From the NCBI GenBank assembly GCA_017940255.1, contig JAGAZB010000009.1, positions 220,039 to 284,038 of the forward strand: a stretch of DNA of 64,000 nt, in the 5' to 3' direction. A model generated the notes under the pieces. The model saw nothing but the letters and a program-made list of their open reading frames with translations. It did not search any database and was not told where the DNA came from. The DNA is from Treponema sp. (GTDB lineage: Bacteria; Spirochaetota; Spirochaetia; Treponematales; Treponemataceae). The translations under genes and the position numbers were made by a program. Position 1 is the first letter of the stretch. Each line of letters opens with the position of its first letter. Below are positions 1 through 10,073 of the stretch, piece after piece.

Positions 1-2173
1 GGCTGATTGCTGTGTTGAAGTTCAAAGTTGCTGTATCATCAGTTACCTTTTTAATTGTCTGAGCAAAGGTCTTGCGGGCGCTAATCAGTGCCTTGTCTTC
101 AAGCTTACCAGTGATATCAATATCGCTCATAGGCTTTTCTGATACAGACCAAACTTTTTCCAGGAAGCGGTGAATACCAACGATACCCTGAGTTGCCCAT
201 GGCTTACTCATTGTAAGAGGTCCCATGAACATTTCGTACATACGAACGCTGTCGGCACCGTAAGCCTTAATTTCATCATCAGGATTTACTACGTTCTTCA
301 AAGACTTGGACATCTTTGCAACAATTTGCTCCAGTTCTTCGCCTGTTGCTTTTTCGTAGTATTTTCCGTCATCGCGCTGTTCAACTTCGTCAACAGGAAC
401 CAGAGTCTTGTTCTTTCTCTGGAAGGCGAATGAAGTAATCATACCCTGGTTTACAAGGCGCTGGAAAGGTTCTTTTGTAGAAACTACTCCGATATCATAA
501 AGTACCTTGTGCCAGAAGCGGGCATAAAGCAGGTGCAATACGGCGTGTTCTGCACCACCAATGTATAAGTCTACCGGCATCCAGTATTTTTCTTTTTCAG
601 GAGCACAGAAAGCCTTGTCGTTGTGTGGGTCCAGGTAGCGCAGATAATACCAGCAGCTTCCGCCCCACTGAGGCATTGTGTTTGTTTCGCGTTTAGCAGG
701 CTTACCGCACTTTGGACACTTGCAGTTTACCCAAGAGTCGATTGCAGCAAGAGGTGATTCTCCAGTTCCTGTTGGCTGGTAAGTTTTTACCTCTGGCAGT
801 GTAAGTGGGAGCTCCTCTTCCGGCACTGGAACTGTTCCACAGTCAGGGCAGTGTACCAGAGGAATTGGTTCTCCCCAGTAGCGCTGGCGGCTGTATACCC
901 AGTCGCGCAGCTTATAGTTAATAGCCTTGCGGCCGATTTTCTTTTCTTCAAGGAATTCCAGCATCTTGGCAATTGCGTCTGCCTTGTTAAGTCCGTCCAG
1001 GAATTCAGAGTTTACGTGGATTCCGTCCTGAGTCCAGGCCTGCTTCTGAACATCAACTTCGCTCTTCAAAACTTCTATGATAGGAAGATTGAATTTCTTG
1101 GCGAATTCCCAGTCGCGGTCATCGTGAGCAGGAACGGCCATAATAGCACCAGTACCGTAAGAAATCAAAACATAGTCTGCAATCCAGATAGGAATGAGTT
1201 TTCCGTTTACAGGATTAATTGCATAGCTTCCGCTGAATACACCAGTCTTGTCCTTTGCAAGGTCTGTACGTTCAAGGTCAGACTTCTTTGCTGCTGCTTC
1301 CTGATAAGCCTTTACAGCCTCTGCCTGTTCTGGAGTTGTAATCTCTGGAATAATCTTGTGTTCAGGAGATACTACCATGTAAGTAGCTCCGAACAAAGTA
1401 TCACAGCGGGTAGTGTAAACTGTAAGCTTGTTGTCAGTTGGCTTTCCGTCCTTGTCTGCTACTGTAAAGGTAACTTCTGCACCTGTTGATTTTCCAATCC
1501 AGTTGTGCTGCATTGTCTTTACGCTTTCCGGCCAGTCAAGGCCTTCCAGGTCTGCGTCAAGGCGGTCTGCATAATCAGTAATCTTCAAAATCCACTGGCG
1601 GATTGTTTTGTGAGTTACTTCTGCACCACAGCGGTCACACTTGCCGTCTTTTACTTCCTCGTTAGCAAGACCTGTCATGCAGGAAGGACACCAGTTAATT
1701 GGAGTTTCTGCTTCGTAAGCCAGTCCCCTTTTGTAAAGCTGAAGGAAAATCCACTGTGTCCATTTGTAATAGTCTGGCTCACAGGTAGAAACGCAGCGGT
1801 CCCAGTCATAACTGAAACCAAGTGACTTAATCTGCTGGGTAAAGTGTGCAATATTTGCGTTAGTTGTTGTTTTTGGGTGAGTTCCTGTTTTAATCGCATA
1901 GTTTTCTGCAGGAAGACCAAATGCGTCGTATCCCATTGGATGAAGAACGTTGTAACCGTTCATGCGTAGGTAGCGGCAGTAAATATCTGTTGCGGTATAA
2001 CCTTCCGGATGTCCTACATGTAGGCCCGCAGCGCTTGGATATGGGAACATATCCAGTACATACATACGTTTTTCTGGAGGGAATTTTTCATCCTCACTTG
2101 CCTTAAATGTTTTGTGTTCGTCCCAATACTTCTGCCATTTTGGCTCTATGGACTCAAACGGGTACTTACTCAT
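1..2173 (-). CDS. leuS: Leucyl-tRNA synthetase, 3' end off the window
   Basis: Class I synthetase charging tRNA-Leu with leucine in the cytoplasm. The reading frame is open from the ATG at 2173 to the window edge (about 724 codons); complete LeuRS proteins have roughly 820-870 residues, so the C-terminal part is missing. The HIGH signature reads HVGH at residues 52-55 after PYPSAAGL, and KMSKS lies at residues 620-624 followed by LKN. The editing-domain region and CxxC pairs (for example CPSC and CDRC) lie between them. The start is supported by GAGG about 6 nt upstream. It is monocistronic as far as can be seen, with cbp downstream of its promoter region in the same orientation. Identity is certain from the motifs. 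Confidence 0.97.
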   Translation of the reverse strand, partial: MSKYPFESIEPKWQKYWDEHKTFKASEDEKFPPEKRMYVLDMFPYPSAAGLHVGHPEGYTATDIYCRYLRMNGYNVLHPMGYDAFGLPAENYAIKTGTHPKTTTNANIAHFTQQIKSLGFSYDWDRCVSTCEPDYYKWTQWIFLQLYKRGLAYEAETPINWCPSCMTGLANEEVKDGKCDRCGAEVTHKTIRQWILKITDYADRLDADLEGLDWPESVKTMQHNWIGKSTGAEVTFTVADKDGKPTDNKLTVYTTRCDTLFGATYMVVSPEHKIIPEITTPEQAEAVKAYQEAAAKKSDLERTDLAKDKTGVFSGSYAINPVNGKLIPIWIADYVLISYGTGAIMAVPAHDDRDWEFAKKFNLPIIEVLKSEVDVQKQAWTQDGIHVNSEFLDGLNKADAIAKMLEFLEEKKIGRKAINYKLRDWVYSRQRYWGEPIPLVHCPDCGTVPVPEEELPLTLPEVKTYQPTGTGESPLAAIDSWVNCKCPKCGKPAKRETNTMPQWGGSCWYYLRYLDPHNDKAFCAPEKEKYWMPVDLYIGGAEHAVLHLLYARFWHKVLYDIGVVSTKEPFQRLVNQGMITSFAFQRKNKTLVPVDEVEQRDDGKYYEKATGEELEQIVAKMSKSLKNVVNPDDEIKAYGADSVRMYEMFMGPLTMSKPWATQGIVGIHRFLEKVWSVSEKPMSDIDITGKLEDKALISARKTFAQTIKKVTDDTATLNFNTAIS

Positions 2174-2253
2174 TTTACTGCCTCGTGTTTTTAAAAATTT
2201 CGTATATTATAGTAAAAAAAATGATTAGTGAAAATACTGTCCACAAATAAAAA

Positions 2254-2280
2254 GAGTCCCCGGAAATTTTCCGGGGACCC
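2254..2280 (-). terminator. Intrinsic terminator of the cellobiose phosphorylase gene
   Basis: An 11-12 bp nearly perfect stem (GTCCCCGGAAA with TTTCCGGGGAC) is followed on the minus strand by a T-rich tract. It lies 20 bases after the cbp stop codon and before the leuS promoter region, so it should insulate leuS from cbp transcription. Confidence 0.85.
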
Positions 2281-2300
2281 AATTTGCTGTTAGCTAGATT

Positions 2301-4778
2301 TTAGCCCAATGTAATCTCTACATTAACTTCTTTTTTGCCTTCTACGAATGGAACAACACAGCCTTCAACAGCTTTGCCGTCTACAAGCATAGTTTTTACC
2401 CCCTTGCAAACGTGGCTTGGGTTTTTGATTGTAATGTTGTACTTAGCACCGCGGAAAAGACGTGTTGCTGTAAAGCCATCCCAGGCAGCTGGAATTGAAG
2501 GATCTACCTTAAGTCCGTCAAAGTCTGGCTGAATACCAAGAATGTACTGGCTGATTGCAACCATGTTCCATGCAGCGGTACCTGTAAGCCAAGAGTTCTT
2601 TCCCTGACCAAAGTTCTTTCCTGTCTGGCCGATATCAGAACCTGCATCCTTACCACCAATCATCTGGCCATAAACATAAGGCTCTGTCTTGTGCAAGTCA
2701 GAAGTTTCTTCTGTGTAAGCAGGAGCAATTTCTGAGTAATACTTAAATGCCTGGTCTCCTTCGCCTGCATAAGCTGCCGCACAGATAATCCATGCATTGT
2801 TATGAGTGAAGATACCTGCGTTCTCTTTGTATCCGCCCGGATAAGTAGAAATTTCACCGTACTGGATATAGTATTTAGAGAAGGCTGGATTGTTCAAAAC
2901 AAGACCATGCTTTGTATTCAAGCGTTCATCAATAGCGGCAAGAGTCTTCTTTGTTGCGTCCTTGTCAATGTCAGACATGATTGCAAAGCCCTGTGGTTCA
3001 ATGAAGATCTGTCCTTCTTCACATTCGTGAGATCCCATCTTCTGGCCATTAGCGTCATAAGCACGCATAAACCAGTTGCCGTCCCAAGCTGAATCCATCA
3101 TAACCTTCTTCATCTTGTCAATTTCAGCCTGAGCCTTAGCTGCTTCATCTTTCTTACCCAAGTGGTTCAAAATACCAACAAAGTTTGGTCCAACGTATGT
3201 GAACAAAGCTGCAACAAATACAGATTCAGCAACCTTAGAATATCCGCCTTCTGCCTTGAACTTAGGATTTGTATAAGTCTGGAAGCTTTCACCTGGTGTG
3301 TCAGAGAAACAAGAAAGGTTGATACAGTCGTTCCAGTCTGCGCGCATTGCAAGTGGAAGTCCGTGTGGTCCCAGGTTATTTACAATGTGGTAGAAGCTTA
3401 CTGTAAGGTGATCAAGCATTGATTTAGCTTTAGATTCATCATTATCGTAAGGAACTTTTGCATCCAAAATTGACCAGTCGCCTGTTTCCTTGATGTAAGC
3501 TGAAACTGAAAGAATCATCCAGAGTGGGTCATCAGAGAAGTCTCCACCAATGTCTGCGTTTCCTTTCTTTGTGAGTGGCTGATACTGGTGATAACATCCA
3601 CCGTCTTCAAGCTGAGTAGAAGCAATGTCGATAAGGCGTTCGCGGGCACGGTCTGGAATCTGGTGAACGAAACCAAGAATATCCTGGTTTGAATCGCGGA
3701 AGCCCATACCACGTCCAATTCCGCTTTCGAAGTAAGAAGCAGAACGTGAAAGGTTGAATGTAACCATACACTGATACTGGTTCCAGATGTTTACCATGCG
3801 GTTTACCTTGTCTTCTGGTGTGTTTACATTCAAAATACCAAGAAGTTTATCCCAGTAAGCGCGAAGTTCTTTCATACCAGCGGCAAACTTTTCTGGTGTG
3901 TTGTATTTTTCAATCATAGCAAGGGCTTTTTCCTTGTTGATTGTTTTTCCGTCAGCTTCGAATTTCTTTTCAACTGGCATTTCTACATAACCAAGTACGA
4001 ATACTAAAGTTTTTGATTCGCCTGCTTTCAAAGTAATTTCTTTGTAGTGAGAAGCGATTGGTGACCATCCGTCTGCAAGTGAATTGCCACATTTTCCGTC
4101 CAAAACCTGCTGTGGGTTGTGGAAACCATTGTACAAGCCAATGAATGTGTCGCGGTCTGTGTCGTATCCATCAATCTTATCGTTTACAGAATAAAAAGCA
4201 AAATGATTACGACGGTCGCGGTATTCAGTTTTGTGATAGATAACTGAATCTTTGATTTCTACACGGCCGGTAGAGAAGTTTCTCTGGAAGTTTGTGCAGT
4301 CGTCCTGAGCATCCCAAAGACACCATTCTGCAAATGACCAGAACTTGAATGTTTTTGTAGATTTGCTTTCGTTTGTGAGTACAACCTGCTGAACTTCTCC
4401 ATCATAGTCCTGAGGAACAAAGAAAGTTACTTCAGCCTTCAAATCATTTTTCTTACCAGTAATGATTGTGTAGCCCATACCGTGGCGGCATTCATAAGCG
4501 TCAAGTTCAGTTTTTACAGGAGACCAGCCAGGATTCCAGATTGTTCCATTATCATTGATGTAAAAATAACGGCCGCCCATATCGATAGGAACATTATTGT
4601 AGCGGTAGCGTGTAATGCGGCGGAGGCGAGCATCTTTGTAGAATGAGTATCCTCCGGCAGTGTTAGAAATTAATGAGAAAAAACCCTGTGTTCCGAGATA
4701 GTTAATCCATGGATATGGAGTGCGAGGTGTTTCAATAACATACTCTCGTTTGGCATCATCAAAATGTCCGAATTTCAT
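2301..4778 (-). CDS. cbp: Cellobiose phosphorylase (GH94)
   Basis: Cytoplasmic inverting phosphorylase converting cellobiose plus phosphate to glucose 1-phosphate and glucose. It has 825 residues, the usual GH94 cellobiose phosphorylase size, and no signal peptide. The N-terminal beta-sandwich starts directly ([12 protein letters not shown], then [10 protein letters not shown]). The (alpha/alpha)6 catalytic region contains DWND at 481-484, holding the catalytic acid Asp of this family, and a C-terminal jelly roll follows. The start is fixed by GGAG about 9 nt upstream of ATG 4778. A LacI-type regulator lies immediately upstream in the same direction, with a promoter and operator between them, so it is probably induced by a beta-glucan breakdown product. 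A closely related GH94 specificity (for example cellodextrin phosphorylase) is less likely by length. Confidence 0.93.
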   Translation of the reverse strand: MKFGHFDDAKREYVIETPRTPYPWINYLGTQGFFSLISNTAGGYSFYKDARLRRITRYRYNNVPIDMGGRYFYINDNGTIWNPGWSPVKTELDAYECRHGMGYTIITGKKNDLKAEVTFFVPQDYDGEVQQVVLTNESKSTKTFKFWSFAEWCLWDAQDDCTNFQRNFSTGRVEIKDSVIYHKTEYRDRRNHFAFYSVNDKIDGYDTDRDTFIGLYNGFHNPQQVLDGKCGNSLADGWSPIASHYKEITLKAGESKTLVFVLGYVEMPVEKKFEADGKTINKEKALAMIEKYNTPEKFAAGMKELRAYWDKLLGILNVNTPEDKVNRMVNIWNQYQCMVTFNLSRSASYFESGIGRGMGFRDSNQDILGFVHQIPDRARERLIDIASTQLEDGGCYHQYQPLTKKGNADIGGDFSDDPLWMILSVSAYIKETGDWSILDAKVPYDNDESKAKSMLDHLTVSFYHIVNNLGPHGLPLAMRADWNDCINLSCFSDTPGESFQTYTNPKFKAEGGYSKVAESVFVAALFTYVGPNFVGILNHLGKKDEAAKAQAEIDKMKKVMMDSAWDGNWFMRAYDANGQKMGSHECEEGQIFIEPQGFAIMSDIDKDATKKTLAAIDERLNTKHGLVLNNPAFSKYYIQYGEISTYPGGYKENAGIFTHNNAWIICAAAYAGEGDQAFKYYSEIAPAYTEETSDLHKTEPYVYGQMIGGKDAGSDIGQTGKNFGQGKNSWLTGTAAWNMVAISQYILGIQPDFDGLKVDPSIPAAWDGFTATRLFRGAKYNITIKNPSHVCKGVKTMLVDGKAVEGCVVPFVEGKKEVNVEITLG

Positions 4779-4813
4779 TAAGAAATCTCCTATTTATGGT
4801 ATGATTAAACGTT

Positions 4814-4870
4814 TTACGAAAACGTTGTAGTAATTATCAAGAGTATACAACAACACAAATGATTTTGCAA
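4814..4870 (-). promoter_or_regulatory. cbp promoter with LacI-family operator
   Basis: On the minus strand TTGCAA (4865-4870), a 17-nt spacer and TATACT (4842-4847) form a sigma70-type promoter with a predicted start near 4835. Just downstream, 4814-4833 reads TTACGAAAACGTTGTAGTAA, matching 17 of 20 bases of the palindrome upstream of the regulator gene at 5911-5930. An operator at about +1 to +20 is a typical repressor roadblock position. Confidence 0.7.
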
Positions 4871-4875
4871 TATCT

Positions 4876-5883
4876 CTATAAAATGTTTACTGTATCGCCT
4901 TTAAGAATTCGCCCGGAAACAAGTTCGCACTTAGGCGCGTAGTTTTCTCCCTGTTCAATGTTGGCAATCAGGTTTTCTGCAATTGTGGCACCAATTTTCT
5001 TTCCGTTCTGTTCGTAGGTAGTTAAAGGTGGAATCATCATAGAAGTAAGCATAATTCCATCGTAACCTACAATGCTTATGTCTTTGCCTGGATGTAAGCC
5101 TCTTGCATTTAGCTCGCGTATACCACCCAGTGCAGAGTAGTCATCAGGATAGAAAATACAGGTTGGCGCGTCTGGAAGTGAAAGCAGAATATTTGTTGCT
5201 TCGGCACTTGTAAAGGGGTCGTTGTAGAGAGCTTCTGCAAAATAATCTTCTGGAATTGTTATTCCGTGAGCCTGGCAGGCTTTTTTAAATGATTCAATAC
5301 GTTCCTGAGTTACAAGTGTATTTTCACCATGAATAAATGCTATTTTTTTGTGTCCTTTAGAAATTACATATTCGGTCAGTTCAGAAATTCCCACTTCGTT
5401 GTTGCTCATTACCGCTGTGTGATTTTTATCATAGAAAAAATCAAGGGAAACTGTAGGAATTTCACTCTTAATGAGTTTTTTAATTTCTGCAGAATTAAAA
5501 TCGCATGAAAGAATTGCAACACCATCAAACCCCCTGCCCTTCATGTGATTGTAATAGTCATAACCTTTTACCGGCTTTGTGCTTGTCAGTGTGATTTCGT
5601 AACCTTTTGCCTGGGCAACAGATTGGAGTCCGCTTAAAATGGTTGCAAAGTACTGGTGCTGGAAACCGGCTCCTGTTTTATCTTCAAAAATCACACCAAT
5701 ATCAAAGGTTCTTTTTGTTCTGAGAGTTCTGGCTGCAAGGTTAGGGTGATAGCCCATTTTTTTAGCCATGTTCTGTACAAGCTTTTGAGTTTCTATACTT
5801 ATTTCTGAATCGCCCTTTAATGCCTTACTTACTGTTGAAAATGAAACATTACATTCTTTTGCTATATCTTTTAGTGTGACCAT
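4876..5883 (-). CDS. LacI/GalR-family transcriptional regulator
   Basis: A 335-residue DNA-binding regulator. Residues 1-50 form the LacI headpiece (VTLKDIAKECNVSFSTVSKAL, then the hinge NLAARTLRTKRT), followed by a periplasmic-binding-protein-like sugar sensor from about residue 60 (IGVIFED onward). Start ATG 5883 gives the canonical headpiece at residue 2; the Shine-Dalgarno is weak. It is followed after 97 bp by the GH94 gene. Near-identical pseudo-palindromic operators lie before cbp and before this gene, arguing for local control and autoregulation. The effector is unknown; cellobiose or glucose is inferred only from context. Confidence 0.9.
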   Translation of the reverse strand: MVTLKDIAKECNVSFSTVSKALKGDSEISIETQKLVQNMAKKMGYHPNLAARTLRTKRTFDIGVIFEDKTGAGFQHQYFATILSGLQSVAQAKGYEITLTSTKPVKGYDYYNHMKGRGFDGVAILSCDFNSAEIKKLIKSEIPTVSLDFFYDKNHTAVMSNNEVGISELTEYVISKGHKKIAFIHGENTLVTQERIESFKKACQAHGITIPEDYFAEALYNDPFTSAEATNILLSLPDAPTCIFYPDDYSALGGIRELNARGLHPGKDISIVGYDGIMLTSMMIPPLTTYEQNGKKIGATIAENLIANIEQGENYAPKCELVSGRILKGDTVNIL

Positions 5884-5910
5884 GGTCTTATGATAACCCT
5901 ATATCCAGAT

Positions 5911-5930
5911 TTACGCAAACGTTTTCGTAA
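5911..5930. promoter_or_regulatory. LacI-family operator at the regulator promoter
   Basis: TTACGCAAACGTTTTCGTAA is a 20-bp palindrome with one mismatched pair and a central AAACGTTT, typical of LacI/GalR operators with a CG centre. It lies 27 bp upstream of the lacI-like start and overlaps the predicted start downstream of a TATATT box (5932-5937, minus strand). It faces the divergent MCP gene, so it could also influence that gene. Confidence 0.75.
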
Positions 5931-5980
5931 AAATATAAGAGATAATATGAAAATTATTACTTTTATAGCTTTATTTTCTC

Positions 5981-5989
5981 TGTTATAAT
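5981..5989 (+). promoter_or_regulatory. Extended -10 promoter of the first MCP gene
   Basis: TGTTATAAT is a consensus TATAAT with the TGn extension. The predicted transcription start near 5996 gives a leader of about 34 nt containing GGAGG. No good -35 box is visible, as is common with extended -10 promoters. Confidence 0.55.
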
Positions 5990-6029
5990 AGTTGTGAATA
6001 TCATTTTGATACTGACCTGGAGGATTGTT

Positions 6030-8078
6030 ATGAAGAAAACTCAGTCTGTAGCCTTTCGTGTAATTGGTTCCTTTGTTATTGGAATGATTATTTTTGCTAT
6101 AGCATTATTTATGGTGATTGATACCAGACTTGAATCTGGTGTTGTGAACTATATGGAAGAAACTCTTGTTAATGAATCAAAGGGTGTAACTTTGATTATT
6201 GATGAAATGGGAGCTAACCTGAAAAATGCAGCTGGCTGGATGGCTGAAATTTTTTCGAAAGGTTATGAAGAAAACGGATTTAAGCCTGTTTATGTAAATG
6301 AAGTTTGTCATCAGACTATTGAATATTATAATACTGAAAATGCCGCAATTTTTGATGTCCAGGGAAAAAAGAAGACAACTACAAGTCTTGGTTCTGTAGA
6401 TGCAGCTGCTTACGTTTCTAAGGCTTTAAAAGGTGAAGAAACTTTTGATATTTATAAAGAAAACAAGGAAATCTTCGGAATCTGTGCAAAACCAATAAAA
6501 GTAAATGGTCAGATTGTGGGAGCTGCAGTTACAAAGCAGCAGATTTCTGGTGATGCTTTAATTAAACGTGTTACAAATATGTATAATATCGAGGCAACTT
6601 ATTTTTCTGGAAATAAGCGAATTTATACTTCTTTGACGGGTATGAAGGGAACTGATATTAAAGATCCTTCTATTATTAGTAGGGTAATGCAGGGTGAGGA
6701 TGTTGTTTTAATCACCACTATTAATGGTACCCGCTATATTGCTGTTTACTTCCCAATTAAAGATCAGAAAGGAAATGCGCTTACTGCCTTCTTCCTCGGA
6801 GAAAGGCTTTCTGTTGTAACTGATATTGCTACTGGAATCTTCCTTCCACTTATCAGTATTACAATTGTGCTTACTGTGGTCTTATTGCTTGTAATGATTC
6901 TTCTTGTTTACAGACTCATTATTAAGAAACTGAACTTTGTCCGCGATTCTATGGAAAATCTTGCTTCTGGAGATGCTGATTTAACTACACGTATCCCTGT
7001 AAAAGGTACCGATGAGTTTGCGGAACTTAGCAGTCATGTAAATGTATTTATTGGAATTCTTCAGGAAATTGTAAAAAAACTTGCCGAAGCCCAGAATTCT
7101 CTTGGTGAAATTGGCATGAAGCTTGGAAATAATGCGCAGGAAACTGCAAGTGCCACAACAGAAATTATGGCTAACATTGACAGTGTTCGTCGTCAGTCTG
7201 AAAGTCAGGCTGAGGCTGTAGCAAATACTTCTGATGTTCTGACAAAATCGGCTATAAGTGTTCAGGAGCTTGTAAACCTTATCAACAATCAGGTTGCAGG
7301 TATTACTCAGTCTTCTGCCGCTATTGAGCAGATGCTCAGCAATATTAATTCTGTAACAAATTCTGTAAAGAAGATGGCTGATAATATTCAGGTGCTCGAT
7401 ACAAATGTAACTGAAAGCAGTACAAAGATTGATAACGTAACTGCAAAGGTAACAGAAATGTCTGAGCAGTCTAAGATGCTGCTTCAGGCAAACAATATGA
7501 TTGCCCAGGTTGCTTCTCAGACAAACCTTCTCGCTATGAATGCTGCAATTGAAGCGGCTCATGCTGGCGAAGCCGGTAGAGGCTTCAGCGTTGTTGCAGA
7601 TGAAATCCGTAAGCTTGCAGAAACCACTTCTAATCAGTCTAAGCAGATTAATACAGAGTTGAAGGGTATTTCTGCTTCTATTCAGGAAGTTGTTGGTCTT
7701 TCAAAAGATTCTCAAAATTCATTTGAGTCGATTGTAACTCAATTGAATTCTACAGATACAATTATGAAGCAGATTGATAATGCCATGACAGAACAGAGTC
7801 AGGCTTCTAATCAGATTCTGGAAGCTTTAAATGATATGAAGAATCAGTCCAGCACTGTAAATGAAAAGTCTGGTGAATTAAAGCAGGGCATTGAAAATGT
7901 CCAGAATGATATGGCACAGGTTGCACAGATTTCCCAGACTATTCTTGGCAGTATGGATGAGATGACTGCCGGTTCTCAGGAAATCAGCGCTTCTACACAG
8001 AGCGTTTCTGGTCTTGCTAGTCAGACAAAAGAAAATATTGATATTATGTCTTCTCTGCTCAGTCAGTTTAAGGCTTAG
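6030..8078 (+). CDS. Methyl-accepting chemotaxis protein
   Basis: Transmembrane chemoreceptor passing ligand signals to CheW/CheA. The chosen start is ATG 6030, 8 nt after GGAGG; an upstream in-frame GTG at 5994 lacks a ribosome site and would add a non-signal-like leader. TM1 lies at about residues 9-31. An extracytoplasmic sensor of about 230 residues resembles single-Cache receptors (the QQISGD and GNKRIYTS region). TM2 is at about 267-298, then a HAMP domain to about 350, a long coiled-coil, and the signalling tip with [18 protein letters not shown] near 500-520. No C-terminal CheR pentapeptide is present. It diverges from the cellobiose regulator, but a link to sugar sensing is only suggested by position. 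Confidence 0.95.
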   Translation: MKKTQSVAFRVIGSFVIGMIIFAIALFMVIDTRLESGVVNYMEETLVNESKGVTLIIDEMGANLKNAAGWMAEIFSKGYEENGFKPVYVNEVCHQTIEYYNTENAAIFDVQGKKKTTTSLGSVDAAAYVSKALKGEETFDIYKENKEIFGICAKPIKVNGQIVGAAVTKQQISGDALIKRVTNMYNIEATYFSGNKRIYTSLTGMKGTDIKDPSIISRVMQGEDVVLITTINGTRYIAVYFPIKDQKGNALTAFFLGERLSVVTDIATGIFLPLISITIVLTVVLLLVMILLVYRLIIKKLNFVRDSMENLASGDADLTTRIPVKGTDEFAELSSHVNVFIGILQEIVKKLAEAQNSLGEIGMKLGNNAQETASATTEIMANIDSVRRQSESQAEAVANTSDVLTKSAISVQELVNLINNQVAGITQSSAAIEQMLSNINSVTNSVKKMADNIQVLDTNVTESSTKIDNVTAKVTEMSEQSKMLLQANNMIAQVASQTNLLAMNAAIEAAHAGEAGRGFSVVADEIRKLAETTSNQSKQINTELKGISASIQEVVGLSKDSQNSFESIVTQLNSTDTIMKQIDNAMTEQSQASNQILEALNDMKNQSSTVNEKSGELKQGIENVQNDMAQVAQISQTILGSMDEMTAGSQEISASTQSVSGLASQTKENIDIMSSLLSQFKA

Positions 8079-8102
8079 TAACTTTTGTAAAATATAAGAA
8101 AG

Positions 8103-8146
8103 AAAAAAAGGTCGGGCACTTTTGAAATGTACCCGACCTTTTTTTT
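8103..8146 (+). terminator. Intrinsic terminator after the MCP gene
   Basis: AAGGTCGGG pairs with CCCGACCTT across a short loop; A-runs extend the stem and eight T's follow. It lies 25 bases after the MCP stop and would work in both directions. Confidence 0.9.
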
Positions 8147-8167
8147 ACTTGCGAGCGAGTTTTTGTG

Positions 8168-8316
8168 GTTTTTGCGAAAGCAAAAATCGGCGCGGCTTTA
8201 CGCGCCGAAACAAAACACTCGTGAAGGTCGCCAAAGGCGACCGACCTTCATTGCTGTCATAGACGGTCGGCCGCTTTCGCGTCCGACCTTAGCGAGTTTT
8301 ACTTCGTAAAACTCGA
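8168..8316. repeat. Array of five short hairpins between MCP and ilvC
   Basis: Within 150 bp there are consecutive self-complementary units. TTTTTGC-GAAA-GCAAAAA (8169-8186) and CGGCGCG with CGCGCCG (8188-8207) are perfect. GGTCGCC-AAA-GGCGACC (8226-8242) is also perfect and nested in GAAGGTCG...CGACCTTC. GGTCGG...CCGACC spans 8265-8288, and CGAGTTTTAC-TTC-GTAAAACTCG (8293-8315) is a perfect 10-bp stem. No convincing gene overlaps them. The last unit resembles a hairpin at 63432-63453 between grpE and dnaK. Confidence 0.8.
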
Positions 8317-8325
8317 ACATTTTCT

Positions 8326-9804
8326 CTACAGTAAAGGCTTCATCGCAGTCATATATGCGCGGAGTTTTCTTCCAACAACCTCGATTGGATGTTCGCGGAT
8401 TTCTTCGTTTACGGCAACAAGTTCTGCGTTGCTTACGCAGGTGTCTTTTATATCAAGGCCTTTTCCGATAACGTCTGTGTGAAGTTTTGGCATAAGGTCT
8501 TTTGCCATCATTGGAGCTGCAACACGGCTGAAGAGGTAACATCCGTACTCTGCAGTATCAGAAATTACGCGGTTCATTTCGTAAAGACGCTTGCGGTCAA
8601 TAAGGTTTGCAATAAGAGGAACTTCGTGAAGTGATTCGTAGTAAGCAGATTCTGGTTTAATTCCTGCGTCAACCATAGTTTCAAATGCAAGTTCACAACC
8701 AGCCTTTACCATTGCAACCATCAAAATACCCTTATCAAAGTATTCCTGTTCGCTGATTTCTTCATTTGATTCAGCATTCTTTTCGAATGCAAGTTTTCCT
8801 GTTTCTTCACGCCATGCAAGCAGGTCTTTATCACCTGCTTTCCAGTCTTCCATCATTGTGCTAGAGAACTTACCAGAAATGATGTCGTCCATGTGCTTCT
8901 GATAGAGTGGGGCAAGAAGCTTTTTAATGTCTTTAGAAAGCTGATTAGCCTTAATTTTTGCAGGATTAGAAAGGCGGTCCATCATATTTGTGATTCCACC
9001 CCATTTAAGAGCTTCACAAATTGCGTTCCAGCCGTGCATAAGGAACTTAGTTGCGTATTCAGGGCTGATTCCTTCTTCAATCATTTTATCGTAGCAAACG
9101 ATTGTACCAGCCTGGAGCATACCGCAGAGAATTGTCTGCTCGCCCATAAGGTCTGATTTTACTTCTGCAACAAATGATGATTCAAGAACACCTGCCTTAC
9201 TTCCACCCATACCTACAGCAAGAGCTTTTGCGTAAGCCCAGCCTTTTCCTTCTGGGTCATTTACCGGGTGAACAGCAATAAGGTCTGGTACACCAAATCC
9301 TCTCTGGAATTCGTGCCAAACTTCTGTACCTGGTCCTTTTGGAGCACACATTACAACTGTGATATCAGGACGAATCTGCATTCCTTCTTCAACCATGTTG
9401 AATCCGTGGCTGTACCAGAGTGCAGAGCCCTTCTTCATTTTTGACATAACTTCTGTAATAACAGGAGTGTGCTGTTTATCTGGTGTGAGGTTTCCAACTA
9501 AGTCTGCAGTTGGAATCATCTCATCATAAGTTCCCACTTTGAATCCGTTTTCTGTAGCGTTTTTCCAAGACTGGCGCTTTTCTTTGATGGCACTTTCGCG
9601 CAATGCATAACTAACATCAAGGCCAGAATCACGCAGACACATACCCTGGTTTAATCCCTGAGCACCGCATCCGACGATTACGATTTTCTTTCCTTTAAGT
9701 GCATTTACTCCGTCAGCAAATTCTTCTTTTGCCATAGAGCGGCAGTGACCGAGCTGAAGACGTGCCTCTCTCCATGGAATTGAGTTAAAATAGTTGTTTC
9801 CCAT
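8326..9804 (-). CDS. ilvC: Ketol-acid reductoisomerase, long (class II) form
   Basis: NADPH- and Mg-dependent second step of valine, isoleucine and leucine synthesis, rearranging and reducing acetolactate or acetohydroxybutyrate. At 492 residues it matches the enterobacterial class II enzyme (about 490) rather than the ~330-residue class I. The N-terminus ([19 protein letters not shown]) and the nucleotide loop [10 protein letters not shown] near residues 46-55 are diagnostic, and two knotted C-terminal domains follow. AGAGG precedes ATG 9804. It has its own promoter and is not linked to ilvBN/ilvD here; leuA lies about 13 kb away. Confidence 0.96.
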   Translation of the reverse strand: MGNNYFNSIPWREARLQLGHCRSMAKEEFADGVNALKGKKIVIVGCGAQGLNQGMCLRDSGLDVSYALRESAIKEKRQSWKNATENGFKVGTYDEMIPTADLVGNLTPDKQHTPVITEVMSKMKKGSALWYSHGFNMVEEGMQIRPDITVVMCAPKGPGTEVWHEFQRGFGVPDLIAVHPVNDPEGKGWAYAKALAVGMGGSKAGVLESSFVAEVKSDLMGEQTILCGMLQAGTIVCYDKMIEEGISPEYATKFLMHGWNAICEALKWGGITNMMDRLSNPAKIKANQLSKDIKKLLAPLYQKHMDDIISGKFSSTMMEDWKAGDKDLLAWREETGKLAFEKNAESNEEISEQEYFDKGILMVAMVKAGCELAFETMVDAGIKPESAYYESLHEVPLIANLIDRKRLYEMNRVISDTAEYGCYLFSRVAAPMMAKDLMPKLHTDVIGKGLDIKDTCVSNAELVAVNEEIREHPIEVVGRKLRAYMTAMKPLL

Positions 9805-9837
9805 CGCAGGACCTCTTTTGTGAATTTTAATATCTTT

Positions 9838-9866
9838 AGTATAATTAAATTGCGGCTTTACGTAAA
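9838..9866 (-). promoter_or_regulatory. ilvC promoter
   Basis: On the minus strand TTTACG (9861-9866), exactly 17 nt, then TATACT (9838-9843). The start would fall near 9831, giving a leader of about 27 nt with the AGAGG site. No leader peptide or attenuator is visible. Confidence 0.7.
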
Positions 9867-9869
9867 GTG

Positions 9870-10073
9870 ATTATGCATAAAAAATGCATAAATATGCAAT
9901 GAGAGTGTATATTTATGATTTTCTGGAGGTTCCCGCTCCATCACTTTGTTCCGTCGCGGTCGGCTGTTTCGCCCTTCGCTAACGCTCATCCTCCTCACTC
10001 GTTCGCTCGCAATGCTCGCTCTCTCGTTGCGGTGGACTACGGGGCTCCATAGCCTAACCTGATTCTTACGGAA
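9870..10073. other. Spacer between ilvC promoter and GH5 gene, no gene seen
   Basis: The ilvC-proximal part (about 9872-9899) holds three copies of ATGCATA/ATATGCA spaced about 11-13 nt, close to one helical turn, directly upstream of the ilvC -35 box, so they could bind a regulator. The rest (about 9920-10060) is GC-richer than its surroundings, rich in CTCGCTC-like words and without a credible ORF; it resembles the repeat-laden spacers elsewhere in the window. Confidence 0.4.

Noticed and set aside
851..1489. Long plus-strand frame inside leuS
   Set aside because: Antisense shadow of the leuS coding sequence, with no ribosome site or recognisable protein features.
6981..7562. Minus-strand frame of 193 codons in the first MCP gene
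   Set aside because: Lies wholly opposite the conserved MCP signalling domain; composition reflects the opposite strand.
8168..8316. CRISPR array
   Set aside because: The palindromic units have different sequences and no regular repeat-spacer pattern; no cas genes are present.
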